Assembly: GCA_949592205.1 (NCBI GenBank)
Contig: CATIUR010000003.1
Location: 167,017,759 to 167,081,758, forward strand
DNA length: 64,000 nucleotides
DNA from: Helichrysum umbraculigerum
Taxonomy: Eukaryota; Streptophyta; Magnoliopsida; Asterales; Asteraceae
Direction of reading: 5' to 3'
Below the pieces are notes generated by a model that saw only the letters and a list, made by a program, of their open reading frames with translations, made no database searches and was not told where the DNA came from. Position numbers and translations under genes: made by a program. This document shows positions 1 through 10,435 of this stretch, piece after piece. Every line of letters begins with the position of its first letter. Within the stretch, counting starts at the first letter, position 1.

Positions 1-870
1 CAATGACTGTGTCGTATTCGTCAGTTATGTTTGTGTCGTATACTATGTCGTATGCGGGTCATGGGTTAACTATTCACATCATACGACATAATCATTTACG
101 TTTTCAAAACTTACACGACACAAATTATACGACATAAAGGCGATTTTGCGACACAAGCATTTTTCGATCGGATTCGTGTTTTCGAAGGCTTTTCTTCGCG
201 ATTCGTTACTCGATTCTTGTTCATCATCAGTTTGCGCATCTTTAGGTATAATTCTTTCGTGTTTTAATCGCGTATTATGCTTTGATTTTGATCGACCCGT
301 GTTACGTGTTTAGGGTTATGGTTTTTACTCAAATTATTTAGGGTTTAGGGGTTTCTAAGGTTAGATAACTGCATAATTATGATCCCCTGTTTATTGCGAA
401 CCCTAGGGTATGAGTAGATTTCAAAATCCCCAAAATTTTTCATCGATCGAATCTGGGTTGCTTTGATGTTCATCTTTACGACATAACATACGACACAGTC
501 GTTGTGTCGTATAGAATCTTGGTTTTTATGTCGTATTGATCACAGGTGCTTATGTCGTATCTTTATACGACACAAATGTTATGTCGTACCCATGTTATAC
601 GACACATCATACGACACAGCGACTATGTCGCATTCGAGATTAATTTCTCAAATATTGCTAAATGCAGGGGAAATGCTGTCCGCGCGACACGTGTCATACG
701 ACACAAGGCTTGTGTCGTATTTTCTTTTTTCGACACAGTCCTTATGTCGTATGAACTTCGTGCGACACAACTGTTGTGTCGCAGAAATTTTGTAAAAATA
801 AAACGCAAATTATTTTTGGTACTAACGCTAACGCATTTCGAGTTTTGGCTGTATTACTGTTATTTTTGTA
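1..870. repeat. Leader with dispersed TGTCGTA/TACGACA palindromes
   Basis: No coding region is supported here. At least eight inverted pairs of the type TACGACACAA / TTGTGTCGTA or TACGACATAA / TTATGTCGTA occur, clustered at 1-140 and 470-790. One at 761-783 has exactly the arms (TGCGACACAA and TTGTGTCGCA) found four times in the LTR. Between the clusters (about 180-460) is a T-rich stretch with several 'agggtttaggg' runs, resembling a plant 5' UTR or first intron. A possible splice donor is CTTTAG|GTATAA near 245. Confidence 0.6.
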
Positions 871-873
871 GAA

Positions 874-3504
874 ATGGCTGAACAACCTGCTCAAGCTGCT
901 CCAGCTGCTCCAGCACTCCCAGAGATCGTTGTCTCTAAATATTTCTGGGAGCCACGTCACAATATCGTGGCTTTCATGAATACCACTGTCGAGACTTCTC
1001 GCCCGTACCGACCAATGATAGCATTTCTTCGTCGCTCCAGAATTCACAGAGCTATCACTGCTGATACTCGGATCTTGACAAATCATATCACCGAGTTTTG
1101 GGACAACGCTGTGGTCAACTATGATGAAGCGGATACTCGTATCATTTCTGCTGTCCGCGGCCGCCAAGTTATCTTCTCCGAGCAGCTTATTCGGGATTTC
1201 TTTCAGTTCGGTGATAATTCTGACATGATCACCCAGTTTACTCCAGCTGCAATTGCACAGGGCATGCGATCGATTGGATATCAAGATATTCCAGTTGATC
1301 AGTACAAGAAGACCTACATGACAAAGGTCTGGAGATATCTTGCTCACATTGTCATCGTCTGCTTATCCAGTCGCAAGGCAGGTCTCGAAGGGATGAAATT
1401 TTCGACTGCTTCTGCTATTCTTGCCCTGATATACAACAAACCCTTCAACTTCTCTGGTTATATCTTCAGGGGTTTTGTGAACAATGCCTTGGATACTAAA
1501 GATAAATGGGCTCTGTATCCTAGGTTCACTCAGCTGCTGCTCAATCATCTTCATCCAGATCTTCCGGTGGTCGCATCTTTCACTTTCAAGCAGACACCGA
1601 TGAATACAAGGATCTACATTACTTGTACTACTTTTGCGAAGCAGGGTCAACCACCGGAACGTGAGGTTGCTCTTTTTGGTCACAATGTGGATCCTGATTA
1701 TGTTGCTCCTCCTGGTGAGCAATTCAATGATCCAGCACCGGAACAACCTATCCCTCAGCCTCCAGTGCAGCAGCCTCCGGTTCAACATCCTCCAGCTCAA
1801 CAACCGCCAGTTCAGCAAGCTGTCGAGGATCCGGAGTTGGTGGATCTCGATCGTGAGATCGATGCTTATCGACCACCTTCTCCACGCCCTGAATCTTCTA
1901 ACCGAGGAAAAAGGCCTCGAGACACTTCGGACGTTGCTGATCCGAATCCTTTGGTCAGACGCTCCCGTACTTCCACGTCTACATCTTCTGAGCTCCTGGC
2001 GACTGAAACTCCGATCACTCCTCATCCAGCCGTCATTCAGGAGCTCCTGGCAAAGATTGAAAAGATGCAGCAGTCTATGGAAGCTCAAGCATCAGTTTTT
2101 GAAGCTCAGGATGCCAGAATCTCTCGCATTGAAAAAGAGAACGAAGAACTGAAGTCAAAGATTCTGCAGCTGGAAACCCAAGCTATTGCTTCGGGGGAGA
2201 CAGCCCAACCAGTTATAGAATCAACACCTAGGGTTTCCGCCGAGGGCGAAGAAAATGTAAATCCTGAAAATGTAAATGCTTCTGATTTTAATGAAACAAC
2301 TCTTGTTCTTGAGTATATTATTGAGCAACCAGGGCAACCAAAACCGTTAGCTGTAGATTACACGTATTGTAATCTGACTTACTTTCAATCTGCGGTTGAC
2401 GATGACGGTCGTGCGCCTGAAGAACCTTTTGACTTCAACTCCGCTGATAATGACGATGATGTTGATGTTGAACGAGAAGAGCTTAATCCTGATGAAGAAT
2501 ATTCTGAGTGTCCAGCTTATCCTCAAGAGGGTGTTGTATTATCTGATTCTTCAGACGATGAGTCAGGACCAGCGTTCAATTACGTACCAGGATCTACTTC
2601 TCAACCTGTTCCTGCTCAAGAATCGTCTATACCATCCAGTTCTTCACAAGCACAACCAGTCCCTGTTCGAGAATCGACAAATTACAATGACATTTTTCCT
2701 CTCGATACATCCGAATGTGTATCTTTTGACAAGGAAATGCCCATCAGAGAAAGGGATAACTGGTTTCCAAAAGGTAAAAATCCAGAACCTGCTCCAGTTA
2801 CATGCAAGAAATATCAGGTTGGTGGTGATTATTCTGGCCTGATAAAAAGCTGGAAGGTGAGCAAAGGAAGGTTTATGATTAAAAGACTCGACGGTATCCA
2901 GTACTTTCGTCGATCACTGAGGATATTGAGTACATTGCCAAAGCATGACATCGTTCGTCTCTCTCAACTTCAGTTGATAAATCCTTACGATGACGGAGTA
3001 GCTGATGTTATTCAAAAGGTCATGCGTGAGGAAATTAAACGAAAGAAATATCATTATGTTAAACCAGTACTGGGTACAAGGTACACGTTCAAGAAGATTC
3101 TCGATCCCAAGACAAAGCAGCCAATTGTAAGAGTTCACTATCCGCCTGCTGAATGTCTGACTAAAATCGCTCTGGAAACAGTCCCATTCAATCTACTGAA
3201 ACGCTTTCATTACTGGGAACTGGATGCTCACACTGGCGAAGCCGTCTTAGTTTTTGTACCAGATTCAGAGTCTCAGACAGGATCTTTGTGGGGTCTACGA
3301 AAAGCCAACTTCAGAATATTTGACCCAATGAGCTTGATTAATCTGTCCAGAAGTGACATGAAGAAGCTATTCGACAATCGGATTCGCTACAATCCTGGAA
3401 ACGAGTTCAACTCTGTTTTAGCGAAACGATTCCAGAAAATTGTTGATATATGCTTCACCTACGGCATACACGCTGGTGGAAACTTTCCACCTGGATGGGT
3501 TTGA
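874..3504 (+). CDS. Env-like protein of a Copia retroelement (876 aa)
   Basis: This is an uninterrupted 876-residue ORF. The first 250 residues form a folded domain with motifs FWDNAVVNYDE, ISAVRGRQVIFSEQLIRDF and LYPRFTQLLLNHLHPDLP. I recognise this type from Asteraceae retroelement annotations, where it sits downstream of Copia pol. It is followed by a Pro/Gln-rich linker (about 280-310), a basic SNRGKRPRD patch (about 346), a predicted coiled coil (about 385-440), an acidic Ser-rich region (about 510-620) and a basic C-terminal domain. Function is unknown; no membrane segment, protease or polymerase motif is visible. The ATG at 874 lies 3 nt after a consensus splice acceptor (TTATTTTTGTAG), suggesting translation from a spliced subgenomic mRNA. 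The ORF lacks stops, so the copy is either young or constrained. Confidence 0.7.
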   Translation: MAEQPAQAAPAAPALPEIVVSKYFWEPRHNIVAFMNTTVETSRPYRPMIAFLRRSRIHRAITADTRILTNHITEFWDNAVVNYDEADTRIISAVRGRQVIFSEQLIRDFFQFGDNSDMITQFTPAAIAQGMRSIGYQDIPVDQYKKTYMTKVWRYLAHIVIVCLSSRKAGLEGMKFSTASAILALIYNKPFNFSGYIFRGFVNNALDTKDKWALYPRFTQLLLNHLHPDLPVVASFTFKQTPMNTRIYITCTTFAKQGQPPEREVALFGHNVDPDYVAPPGEQFNDPAPEQPIPQPPVQQPPVQHPPAQQPPVQQAVEDPELVDLDREIDAYRPPSPRPESSNRGKRPRDTSDVADPNPLVRRSRTSTSTSSELLATETPITPHPAVIQELLAKIEKMQQSMEAQASVFEAQDARISRIEKENEELKSKILQLETQAIASGETAQPVIESTPRVSAEGEENVNPENVNASDFNETTLVLEYIIEQPGQPKPLAVDYTYCNLTYFQSAVDDDGRAPEEPFDFNSADNDDDVDVEREELNPDEEYSECPAYPQEGVVLSDSSDDESGPAFNYVPGSTSQPVPAQESSIPSSSSQAQPVPVRESTNYNDIFPLDTSECVSFDKEMPIRERDNWFPKGKNPEPAPVTCKKYQVGGDYSGLIKSWKVSKGRFMIKRLDGIQYFRRSLRILSTLPKHDIVRLSQLQLINPYDDGVADVIQKVMREEIKRKKYHYVKPVLGTRYTFKKILDPKTKQPIVRVHYPPAECLTKIALETVPFNLLKRFHYWELDAHTGEAVLVFVPDSESQTGSLWGLRKANFRIFDPMSLINLSRSDMKKLFDNRIRYNPGNEFNSVLAKRFQKIVDICFTYGIHAGGNFPPGWV

Positions 3505-3686
3505 AGACCAGATATCTGAAGACTGAAGAAAATCGAAGAATTTTTGAAGACCAAGCTGAAGACACGGGGGAGTTTGTTGATACATCTATGTGTGTCTGTC
3601 AGTTGGTCTCAGTCTGTAATCGTGTCGAAATTGTAATTACGTTTTGTATAGTTTTAGCTTTAGTTTAATTACAATTTTTGTATCCA

Positions 3687-3810
3687 TGCGACACAATCAT
3701 TGTGTCGCAGAAGCATTCTATGCGACACAAGAATTGTGTCGCAGAAACATTCCATGCAACACAAGCATTGTGTCGCAAAAGAGTCTATGCGACACAAGGC
3801 TTGTGTCGCA
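3687..3810. repeat. Four spaced 23-bp palindromes in U3
   Basis: Palindromes at 3687-3709, 3721-3743, 3755-3777 and 3788-3810 lie at a 33-34 bp period. Arms are TGCGACACAA and TTGTGTCGCA, with one substitution in the third copy. The 3-nt loops all differ (TCA, GAA, GCA, GGC). They end about 18 bp upstream of the TATA box, a position suited to an upstream activating or silencing array. Confidence 0.85.
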
Positions 3811-3827
3811 TAAAGTTTGGATCAGGC

Positions 3828-3836
3828 TATAAATAG
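3828..3836 (+). promoter_or_regulatory. TATA box of the LTR promoter
   Basis: TATAAATAG follows the four-palindrome array and precedes a pyrimidine-rich stretch (CTCGCCAGCTTCTG), the usual layout of a U3/R boundary in plant LTRs. Transcription would start roughly 30 bp downstream, near 3865. Confidence 0.6.
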
Positions 3837-4097
3837 AAGCTCGCCAGCTTCTGTTTTGGCACCACATTTTACACACACATAGCACTCTCATTATCACAGA
3901 TTACTCTCCAAGTGTTATTTGATCTTTGTGTGTTTGTGTCCAAGTGTATGTATTGTTGTTAGTGTTTCATATATATATACATATGCACTTTGTGTTGTGG
4001 TTATTCATCGTGTTAATCTAGCTTATATTAGTTTGTTTGATTTCCGCTTTAACAAACTAGTTGAACTACTCGATTTGGTCCGTATCATATGGAACCT

Positions 4098-4534
4098 ACA
4101 AGTTTTGCAAGCTTTTGATCAGCTTTTTAGGTTAGATTAGTATGGAAGAGATGGTTGACATGGTAACTTTATTTATAAAGGCAACTGAATTTGTTTTGAA
4201 TTTCTCCACATTCCATTACCGCATTAACAGGATAAAATATCTAGCAAACCAAAAAAGTCCAAGACCCAGATTTGACCAGATTGATTTAAGTCAATGAGGG
4301 AATTAATATATTTTTACCTCATGACTAACGTATGACGACGACGTATACAGGGTTACTTATATGGATACATAAACAAGTTTGTTTAATACATAAATTGAAT
4401 AAGTTATTTTTGAATTTTATATTCAAATTTACTCCAATTAAGTGCAGATATATAGGTTGGTAAATTGGTTAGCATTTTGTTGGCTATGTACTGATTACTT
4501 TACCATTTTGTCCCGTGGTAATCGCAAAATATAT
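4098..4534 (+). repeat. Duplicated segment, copy 1 (left part)
   Basis: This stretch matches 23047-24217 in direct orientation, starting at TTTTGCAAGCTTTTGATCAG and running up to the MULE1 target site. It continues after MULE1 at 15225. No gene is seen in it apart from the last bases of a LINE-like fragment that is longer in copy 2. The left end was removed or displaced by insertion of the Copia-type element. Confidence 0.8.
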
Positions 4535-5300
4535 AAAAAGCTAGGGTTAGGTTCAAATGAGAATGACAAAAGTGTTGAGAATTGGGGAACCAATGAGAAT
4601 CATTCATTCATGTAAGGGTGGAGGGGGTATAATAGTCATAATACACTTTAAATAAACAAATTCTAAATAGAAAAATAAAATAAAAAACAAATATATAACA
4701 TATCTTTTATATATAATTAAAAGAGGATACCATTAAGAAGTTTGGACCCTTGATTAGACTCCCTAATTAAAGATCAATGGCCTAGATTAGTTTCAAATAA
4801 GTACACTTACCACCCCTATTAATATTATATTATATCAATTTAATAATTAATAAAAATACAAAATATTTAATAAGGAAAAGTTTAATTAATATTAACAACT
4901 AATAATACGGCGTTTTCTTTATAAAAAAACAACAAATCCCTACCATATCTCCTAAAAAAATAACGGCCCACAACAATAATTCTTTTAATTTTATTCTTTT
5001 AATTTATTTGACCTTTTAATGACCACAATTTAAAATTATTAATCAATAATAACTAAAACTTAAAATATTATGTAAACAAAACCCCAAAAAGATATGCCGA
5101 TCCACACCCAAAAAAAAATAGGCCGGCCCGTGGATATTAAAAGAAAATAATTGTATACCTAATTAAAATCCTTATACCCCTATATATTGTATGTATGCAT
5201 TATCGTAGGCATCATCATTCTACACCATCACACGTTAGCCCTATTCTTCCACAAACATTAATATTCAAGGATCCTCTTAAATAATCTTCATCAAATATCA

Positions 5301-5905
5301 ATGGAGGGATTGGTAACAATTCAGAAAATGGAAAAGAATTGAAAGGTATAGTATCTATATTATTTGACTTCTTATCATCAATTTGTATTTAGAAAAATAT
5401 TGTACCATTGTTGTGCAGATGAAAAAAAAATACACACTTGAAGATCCAAAACATCCTAAAAGTTTTGAAGGTATTATATCTACAATTGTTATGTTGCAAA
5501 ATTATTTATTACTAACATACATTAGTTAATTGTGTTTTTCTATTTGGTTTTTGCTATTGATTTGTAGATCACAACAATCCGGCTTCACAAGATCCCAACA
5601 TTTATGACAATTTAGAAGGGATACTAAAAGTCTAACACCCTTAATAAAACGTATTATTCCACTTAAATTGAATGTTGTTCATATTTTTATCTCATTTATT
5701 TGTAGATGATTTCGATCTACAAGCTTTTGTCTATTTGCTTAAATTCAATTTCACTAAGAACAATGGTTGCTAAGAATCCATTAAGCATGTCATGGAAAAG
5801 GTTTAAAAGGTGGATGAATTAATCAAAGAACTTCACTCACTTGCTAAAGAAATTGATGACTACGTGGTGGATCTCATCTTCTTCGATACCAAATATATTC
5901 TAACA
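5301..5905 (+). pseudogene. Decayed multi-exon gene, copy 1 (captured by Helitron)
   Basis: Short exons of about 50 nt are separated by GT-AG introns, with acceptors (..TTGTAG or ..GTGCAG) followed by AT GA/CA. All introns appear to be phase 1, so exons are interchangeable. Recognisable peptide pieces are NNSENGKELK, LEDPKHPKSFE and DHNNPASQDPNIYDNLEG, then a longer last exon with KVDELIKELHSLAKEIDDY. It has frameshifts and stops. The product is not recognised. A second, differently decayed copy lies at 7030-7605. Confidence 0.45.
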
Positions 5906-7029
5906 AAATTATATTTAGTGTTCTATGTTTATTTTATTTTTTTTCCTTAAACATATATATGTTTAAGCATTCTCAACTCCGTTAATTGATAAAATTCTCG
6001 ATTCCCATATTTAGTGCATTCCTTATACTTGCATAATTACGATTTCATTCTTCATTCTATTGAACAATGCTTAACACGTTATTGGGATTTGAATAAAATA
6101 GTATCATAGGCCAATTTTACACTAACTAATTTGACACAAAGTACCCAATTATCCATTCCATGGTAAAGTTTTTAAATCGTAATTAATCGTAAATAGTCAA
6201 TGATCAATAAAGCTAAAGAATAAGTTATTGAGGTGATGAAGAATCCCAATAAAGGATTAATGCATGCTAAAAAAATTATATATAAGTGGTTTTAAATAAA
6301 TATTATTTATTTATTCACTAATAAAAAGATTTGATATTTAACATCTTAAAATTAGGTAACTAAATTAGTTTATGTAAAAGCTCAGTCTAAGTATATTAGG
6401 TGAAAAAAATAATGGTGAAAAAAATAATGCTTTTTTTTCTTCTAAAATTAGTAGCATATGCAAAATTTATTCAAGTGTCAAGTGAATATACCAAAAGTTT
6501 TGTTGATGCATATCTATGATTTGCTCCTATCCATGACGAAAAATAGAATATGAAAATCTCCGACCCACACAATTATATCAAATGGGTGGTTAAAAATCAT
6601 CACCTATAATTATATTAAAACATATTAAATATGCATTACTATAGGTAATTTAAGTACTCGAATTTTGGACCATTGATTAGGTTTCTTCCTTAAAGATCCA
6701 ACAATCAAGATTAGTTTATCATAATTACATTTTACCTCATTAATTAATTGAATAAAACTATTTGATCAAACAAAAAAATCCGGTCGGATTCTTCTCAATT
6801 CCCAGTATTTGTAACAAATTAACTTTTGTATTTATATTATTATCATCATATTATATCTAAAATTAAAAAAAAAAATATCGTAAATTTTAAAATAGTTCCT
6901 TCCTAAATATTTTACTAATTCTCGCCATTTATTCTCATCACTATATATACTATTCATTATTCAATTTATACTCATAATAAAATATCCTCTCACATTCATT
7001 CACATTCATGGATGCTCCAAAACCATAAA

Positions 7030-7605
7030 CAACATATTGTTAACAATTCAAAAAATCCAAAAGAACTGGAAGGTATGTTTTCTTGATTAGTGAAGTTATA
7101 ATCGCTAATTTGTATTTACTTCCATCTTTTCAATTGTTTTGTAGATGAAAAATATCCTTTTGTTGAAGATCTTAAAGGTCACAAAACTTTGGAAGGCATT
7201 ATATATATGTTGCTTTGTTATGTTACAAGATTTATTATTTCTAATCTACATTGTTTAACTGATTATGAAAATTGATTTGTAGATGAAAACCCAACTCTTT
7301 TGGAAGATCCCAAAAGTCCTAAAATTTCAAAAGTTAGATCAGCACCTTTATAAATGTATTCATTCAAGGAAATTGAAGTTTACTCACATATGTAATTTGT
7401 AGATTGATTTGATCCTTAAGATTTTATTAATTAGATAAAATTCAATGTATACAAAGACGTAGTTGGTGAAGAAGTTGTAAAAAAAGTTATGGAGAAGATC
7501 TGAAAGGCAGATCGGTTAATCAAAAAACTTGGTTTGTTTGGGCATGAAATCAATAATGACTACGATGTGGATCTTAAATTATTCAACAACGACTATAATC
7601 TTAGA
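7030..7605 (+). pseudogene. Decayed multi-exon gene, copy 2
   Basis: This is the same exon plan as 5301-5905. Phase-1 exons encode NNSKNPKELE, DEKYPFVEDLKGHKTLE and DENPTLLEDPKSPKISK, followed by a last exon with GEEVVKKVMEK and HEINNDYDVDLKLFNNDYN. The second and third exons look like duplicates of one ~18-residue unit. Stops interrupt the last exon, and the second donor is mutated to GC. The parent gene is not recognised. Confidence 0.45.
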
Positions 7606-8393
7606 GTACTATGATTAATGTTTCTACTTTTTATATTATGTGTTTTACAATTAAAATTCCAGTAAATAATAAAATTATTTTTCACCTTTATCTAAAGCAT
7701 TATTTTGTAATTTTGGACAATCATATGCGTTCATTAATAAGTGGCAAACTCAAACAGAACTTTACAATCGTACAACTTTAAAAAAATAAAATATGGAACA
7801 CGCATTATTGGAAAGCCCGCGTTGTCGCGGGTCCTTCACCTAGTAGATATATACATGCAAATACAATTATTCATACAGTTATACATACACGCGCACTCTT
7901 CACGATCACTCGCTAGCAGATATCTCTGAAAATAATCAAATCGATCTCAAAATAACAGCCAAATCATAGGTACGATTACTCTAATTCGAATCTACTTTTC
8001 AATTATGTGATTCAATTAGGTTTCAGGTTCATATTCGTATAGGAAATCGATAGTGATTTGCGCGATTACAATCACGAAACTACGATTTGTGCGATTTTAA
8101 TGATATTACTTTCTGCTAGTTACGTTTTGATTAATGAAAACTCAAATGTAAACTGACTTCTACCGATTCGTCGATCAATTTTGATTCAATTCGCAAAAAA
8201 AAAAAAAAAGAGCGGCGATTGCACGAGGATCATAAAACTTGGTTCAATTGCATCACAACTGATATTACTTTGGTATCATATGTGTTAGTAGAATCAATTG
8301 AAGATTTAATTCTCTCTGTTTATGAATTCTTATATAGTAACACATGTGTTACGTAAATAATCCAAAAAATATATATCGTGTAGAAACATTCGA

Positions 8394-9577
8394 ATGGTAG
8401 TAATAGAAGAAATTACGATAAAAGATGTGGAGCAACAAATTCAAGTAAATGGTGCAGGTAATAAGTTCTTTTTATCTTTCTTCCTACTCAGTGTAACACA
8501 TTTTTTTAGTTATTACTAACACATGTGATACTGGTTAGTAACACATGTGTTACTACACTTTCTACTACCACGTATGTAGGGGTGTTCAGTATTTGGTTTG
8601 AAACCGTTTAATCCGAAGACCGAACCGAATAAAAACCGAAACAAAACTGAACCGAATTTGAAAAACGGTTTTTGGATCGATAAAACCGAAAACCGAATTC
8701 GAATTCGGTTTTCGGTTCGGTTTTAAAAATTTTGAATTCGGTTTAACCGAAAACCGAATTCAAAATAATAATATTATTTTTTCGGTTTTTCGGTTCGGTT
8801 TTCGGTTTTTTCGGTTCGGTTTTCGGTTTTTTGTTAGTTTTTCAGTTTTTATGTTCGGTTTTTCGGTTTTTTTGTTCGGTTTTCAGTTTTTTTTTTTAAG
8901 TTTTTCGGTTTTTTGTTAGTTTTCGGTTTTTTCGGTTTTAACCGAAACCGAACCTAATTAGAATTCGGTTTTCGGTTCGGTTTCGGTTTGAATTCGGTTT
9001 TCGGTTCGGTTTTCGGTTTTGCCCAAAAAATTTTCAAAACCGAACAACCCGAACCGAATAAACCGAGGAAACCGAAAACCGAACCGATGAACACCCCTAC
9101 ACGTATGTTAGTGTACAATCTTATGTTTTTTATTAAATTCCCTTACAGGTTCAGCACTTACTCCACAAATCATTTCATATGTTTCAAATGAAATTGAAAC
9201 ACTAGGTGGGACTTTACACTGGATACCGGAGGTCCCCGATGACAGAAAACCGTATGAAGGACAAGTCTTTAATAACCTTTAAGACGCATACGTGTATTAC
9301 ATAAGATATGGAGTTCATGGACGATTTGGAAGTTAGGAGTTCCACGCAAAAGATGCTAAAAAAAGTAAAAAGCGTGGAGAAATTGGTCAGGGCCATAACA
9401 GTCGCTCGTGTGATTGAAAGAGAGCTGAGGCTAAAAAAATGTGGAAAGTGTGGAGAAATTGGACAGGGCCATAATACTCGCTCGTGTGATAGAAAGGGAG
9501 CTGAGGCTAAGGCAAAAACGAAAGCAATGGAAAGGGAGAAAGCAGAAGCAAAGGCGAGGAAATTAGCAGAAAAATAG
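8394..9577 (+). pseudogene. FAR1-like MULE transposase, internally deleted
   Basis: Exon 1 (8394-8457) starts MVVIEEITIKDVEQQ and ends at a GT donor. Exon 2 starts at 9149 after TTACAG and encodes LHWIPEVPDDRKPYEGQVF followed by DAYVYYIRYGVHGRF, the start of a FAR1-type DNA-binding domain. A TAA replaces a codon between NNL and DAY, and another stop follows. The sequence then jumps to two tandem copies of a zinc-knuckle tail (CGKCGEIGQGHNTRSC is the intact one) and a Lys/Ala/Glu-rich C-terminus ending at 9577. The DDE transposase and SWIM regions are absent. The intron (8458-9148) is mostly a hAT MITE. Solo LTR A is inserted across the stop codon, whose last bases form its TSD. Confidence 0.7.
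8577..9099. mobile_element. hAT-type MITE, 8-bp TSD, in the FAR1-like intron
   Basis: The 8-bp TSD CACGTATG lies at 8569-8576 and 9100-9107. Perfect terminal repeats TAGGGGTGTTCA / TGAACACCCCTA bound the element. The interior is built from degenerate CGGTTTTCGGTTCGGTTT units on both strands, giving strong self-complementarity. It has no coding capacity. A lone TAGGGGTGTTCA-type end also occurs at 21757. Confidence 0.9.
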
Positions 9578-10435
9578 CTGTAACATCCTCGATTTGGGCC
9601 TAGGAAAATTTCGGTAATTTTCCTTATTTTATTGGTTATTTAATTGTGTTAGAAATAATTTGTATTATTTGGTCAATTATAATAATAGGTCGAAATGGTT
9701 AAATGGTTTATTGTGATTAATAAATTATTACTTGTTTTAAATTATTAGTGTTCACAGTAAAATAAAATAATTATTTTCTCGCAAATGGTTTTTAGGTTCC
9801 AGACAATAGATTTAGAACGGGTATAATATTACACTGCATTATACTTGAACTAAAAAGGAAATGTTGACCAAAACTCCACCCACTTCCTGATTTTTGTTCT
9901 TGAACTTTACTCTCAATCTCACTTAGAAATAAAAGAGAAACCATCTTGTAATCAATTGTAGCTCTGATTTTGGATTTAACATCTCACCTTCATCTTCTAT
10001 ATCTGATCATCATCTCCAATGTAAGCTAAACTATGCTCTATTATGTGTTCTTGCTTGAATTGGTTAAATTAGGTCGAATTGAAGATGCACGTATAGAGAT
10101 TGTGGTTAAATGATGATAATTGTTGTTGTACTATGTCTATAAATGATGCATATGATATGTGTTAACTGATTTCATGGTGGATTGTGATGAATTATTGTGT
10201 TCTTCAAGTTGTAAGTTTGAAAGAATGGGTTTGGTTAGAAACTAGGTTAGATTATTGATGCATGAGTATAAATTGAAGCTTGATCAGTTGGTTTGTTGTT
10301 GTATTACGTTTATGAATGGTAATTGAGGTCGATTATGGAGTGAAATCGTGTATTGCATCTATATATTGCTAAAATTGAGTTTAGGTTCGAGCTGTATGTG
10401 TTGAAATTCTGGGTTTTGTTGCTGATGAACACTGA

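Larger units (their letters stand above)
1..4087 (+). mobile_element. 3' part of a Copia-type LTR retroelement with an env-like ORF
   Basis: The window opens inside a retroelement. From left to right there is a non-coding leader rich in short palindromes (1-870), a long env-like ORF (874-3504), a polypurine tract (about 3564-3574, ending GGGGGAGTT), and a 3' LTR (about 3575-4087) with a TATA box. No gag or pol reading frame is present, so either pol lies to the left of the window or this is a non-autonomous derivative. A long ORF just before the polypurine tract is the layout of SIRE/Maximus-type Copia elements. The right flank resumes the duplicated segment seen again at 23047, which places the LTR end near 4087. 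Confidence 0.7.
3575..4087 (+). mobile_element. 3' LTR of the Copia-type element
   Basis: The LTR starts TGTTGATACATC right after a polypurine tract (GGGGGAGTT). It appears to end at GTATCA (4087), which is complementary to the TGATAC near its start. It contains four 23-bp palindromes in U3, a TATA box (TATAAATAG, 3828-3836) and a T/G-rich presumed R-U5 region with TATATATATAC near 3970. The right border is supported because 4098 onwards matches the duplicated segment at 23047. The exact end is uncertain by a few bases and the TSD cannot be checked because the 5' LTR lies outside the window. Confidence 0.6.
4703..7843 (+). mobile_element. Non-autonomous Helitron inside MULE1
   Basis: The 3' end shows a GC hairpin (CCCGCG / CGCGGG at about 7816-7831), then a short spacer and CTAG, with a host T at 7844. 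The 5' end is read as TCTTTTATATATAATTAAAAG, preceded by a host A at 4702. No RepHel is present. The interior contains the same ~1.2-kb unit twice: a 5'-end-like block (about 4720-4800 and about 6640-6740) followed by a decayed multi-exon gene. This suggests a partial head-to-tail concatemer or two adjacent elements, of which only the second keeps a 3' end. Confidence 0.65.

Noticed and set aside
1363..2088. Minus-strand ORF of 241 codons inside the env-like ORF
   Set aside because: It is antisense to a well-supported coding region, Arg/Leu/Ile-biased, and has no domain.
3687..3810. Transcription terminator hairpins
   Set aside because: They lie upstream of a TATA box in an LTR, lack a following T-run, and intrinsic terminators of this kind are not a feature of plant nuclear genes.
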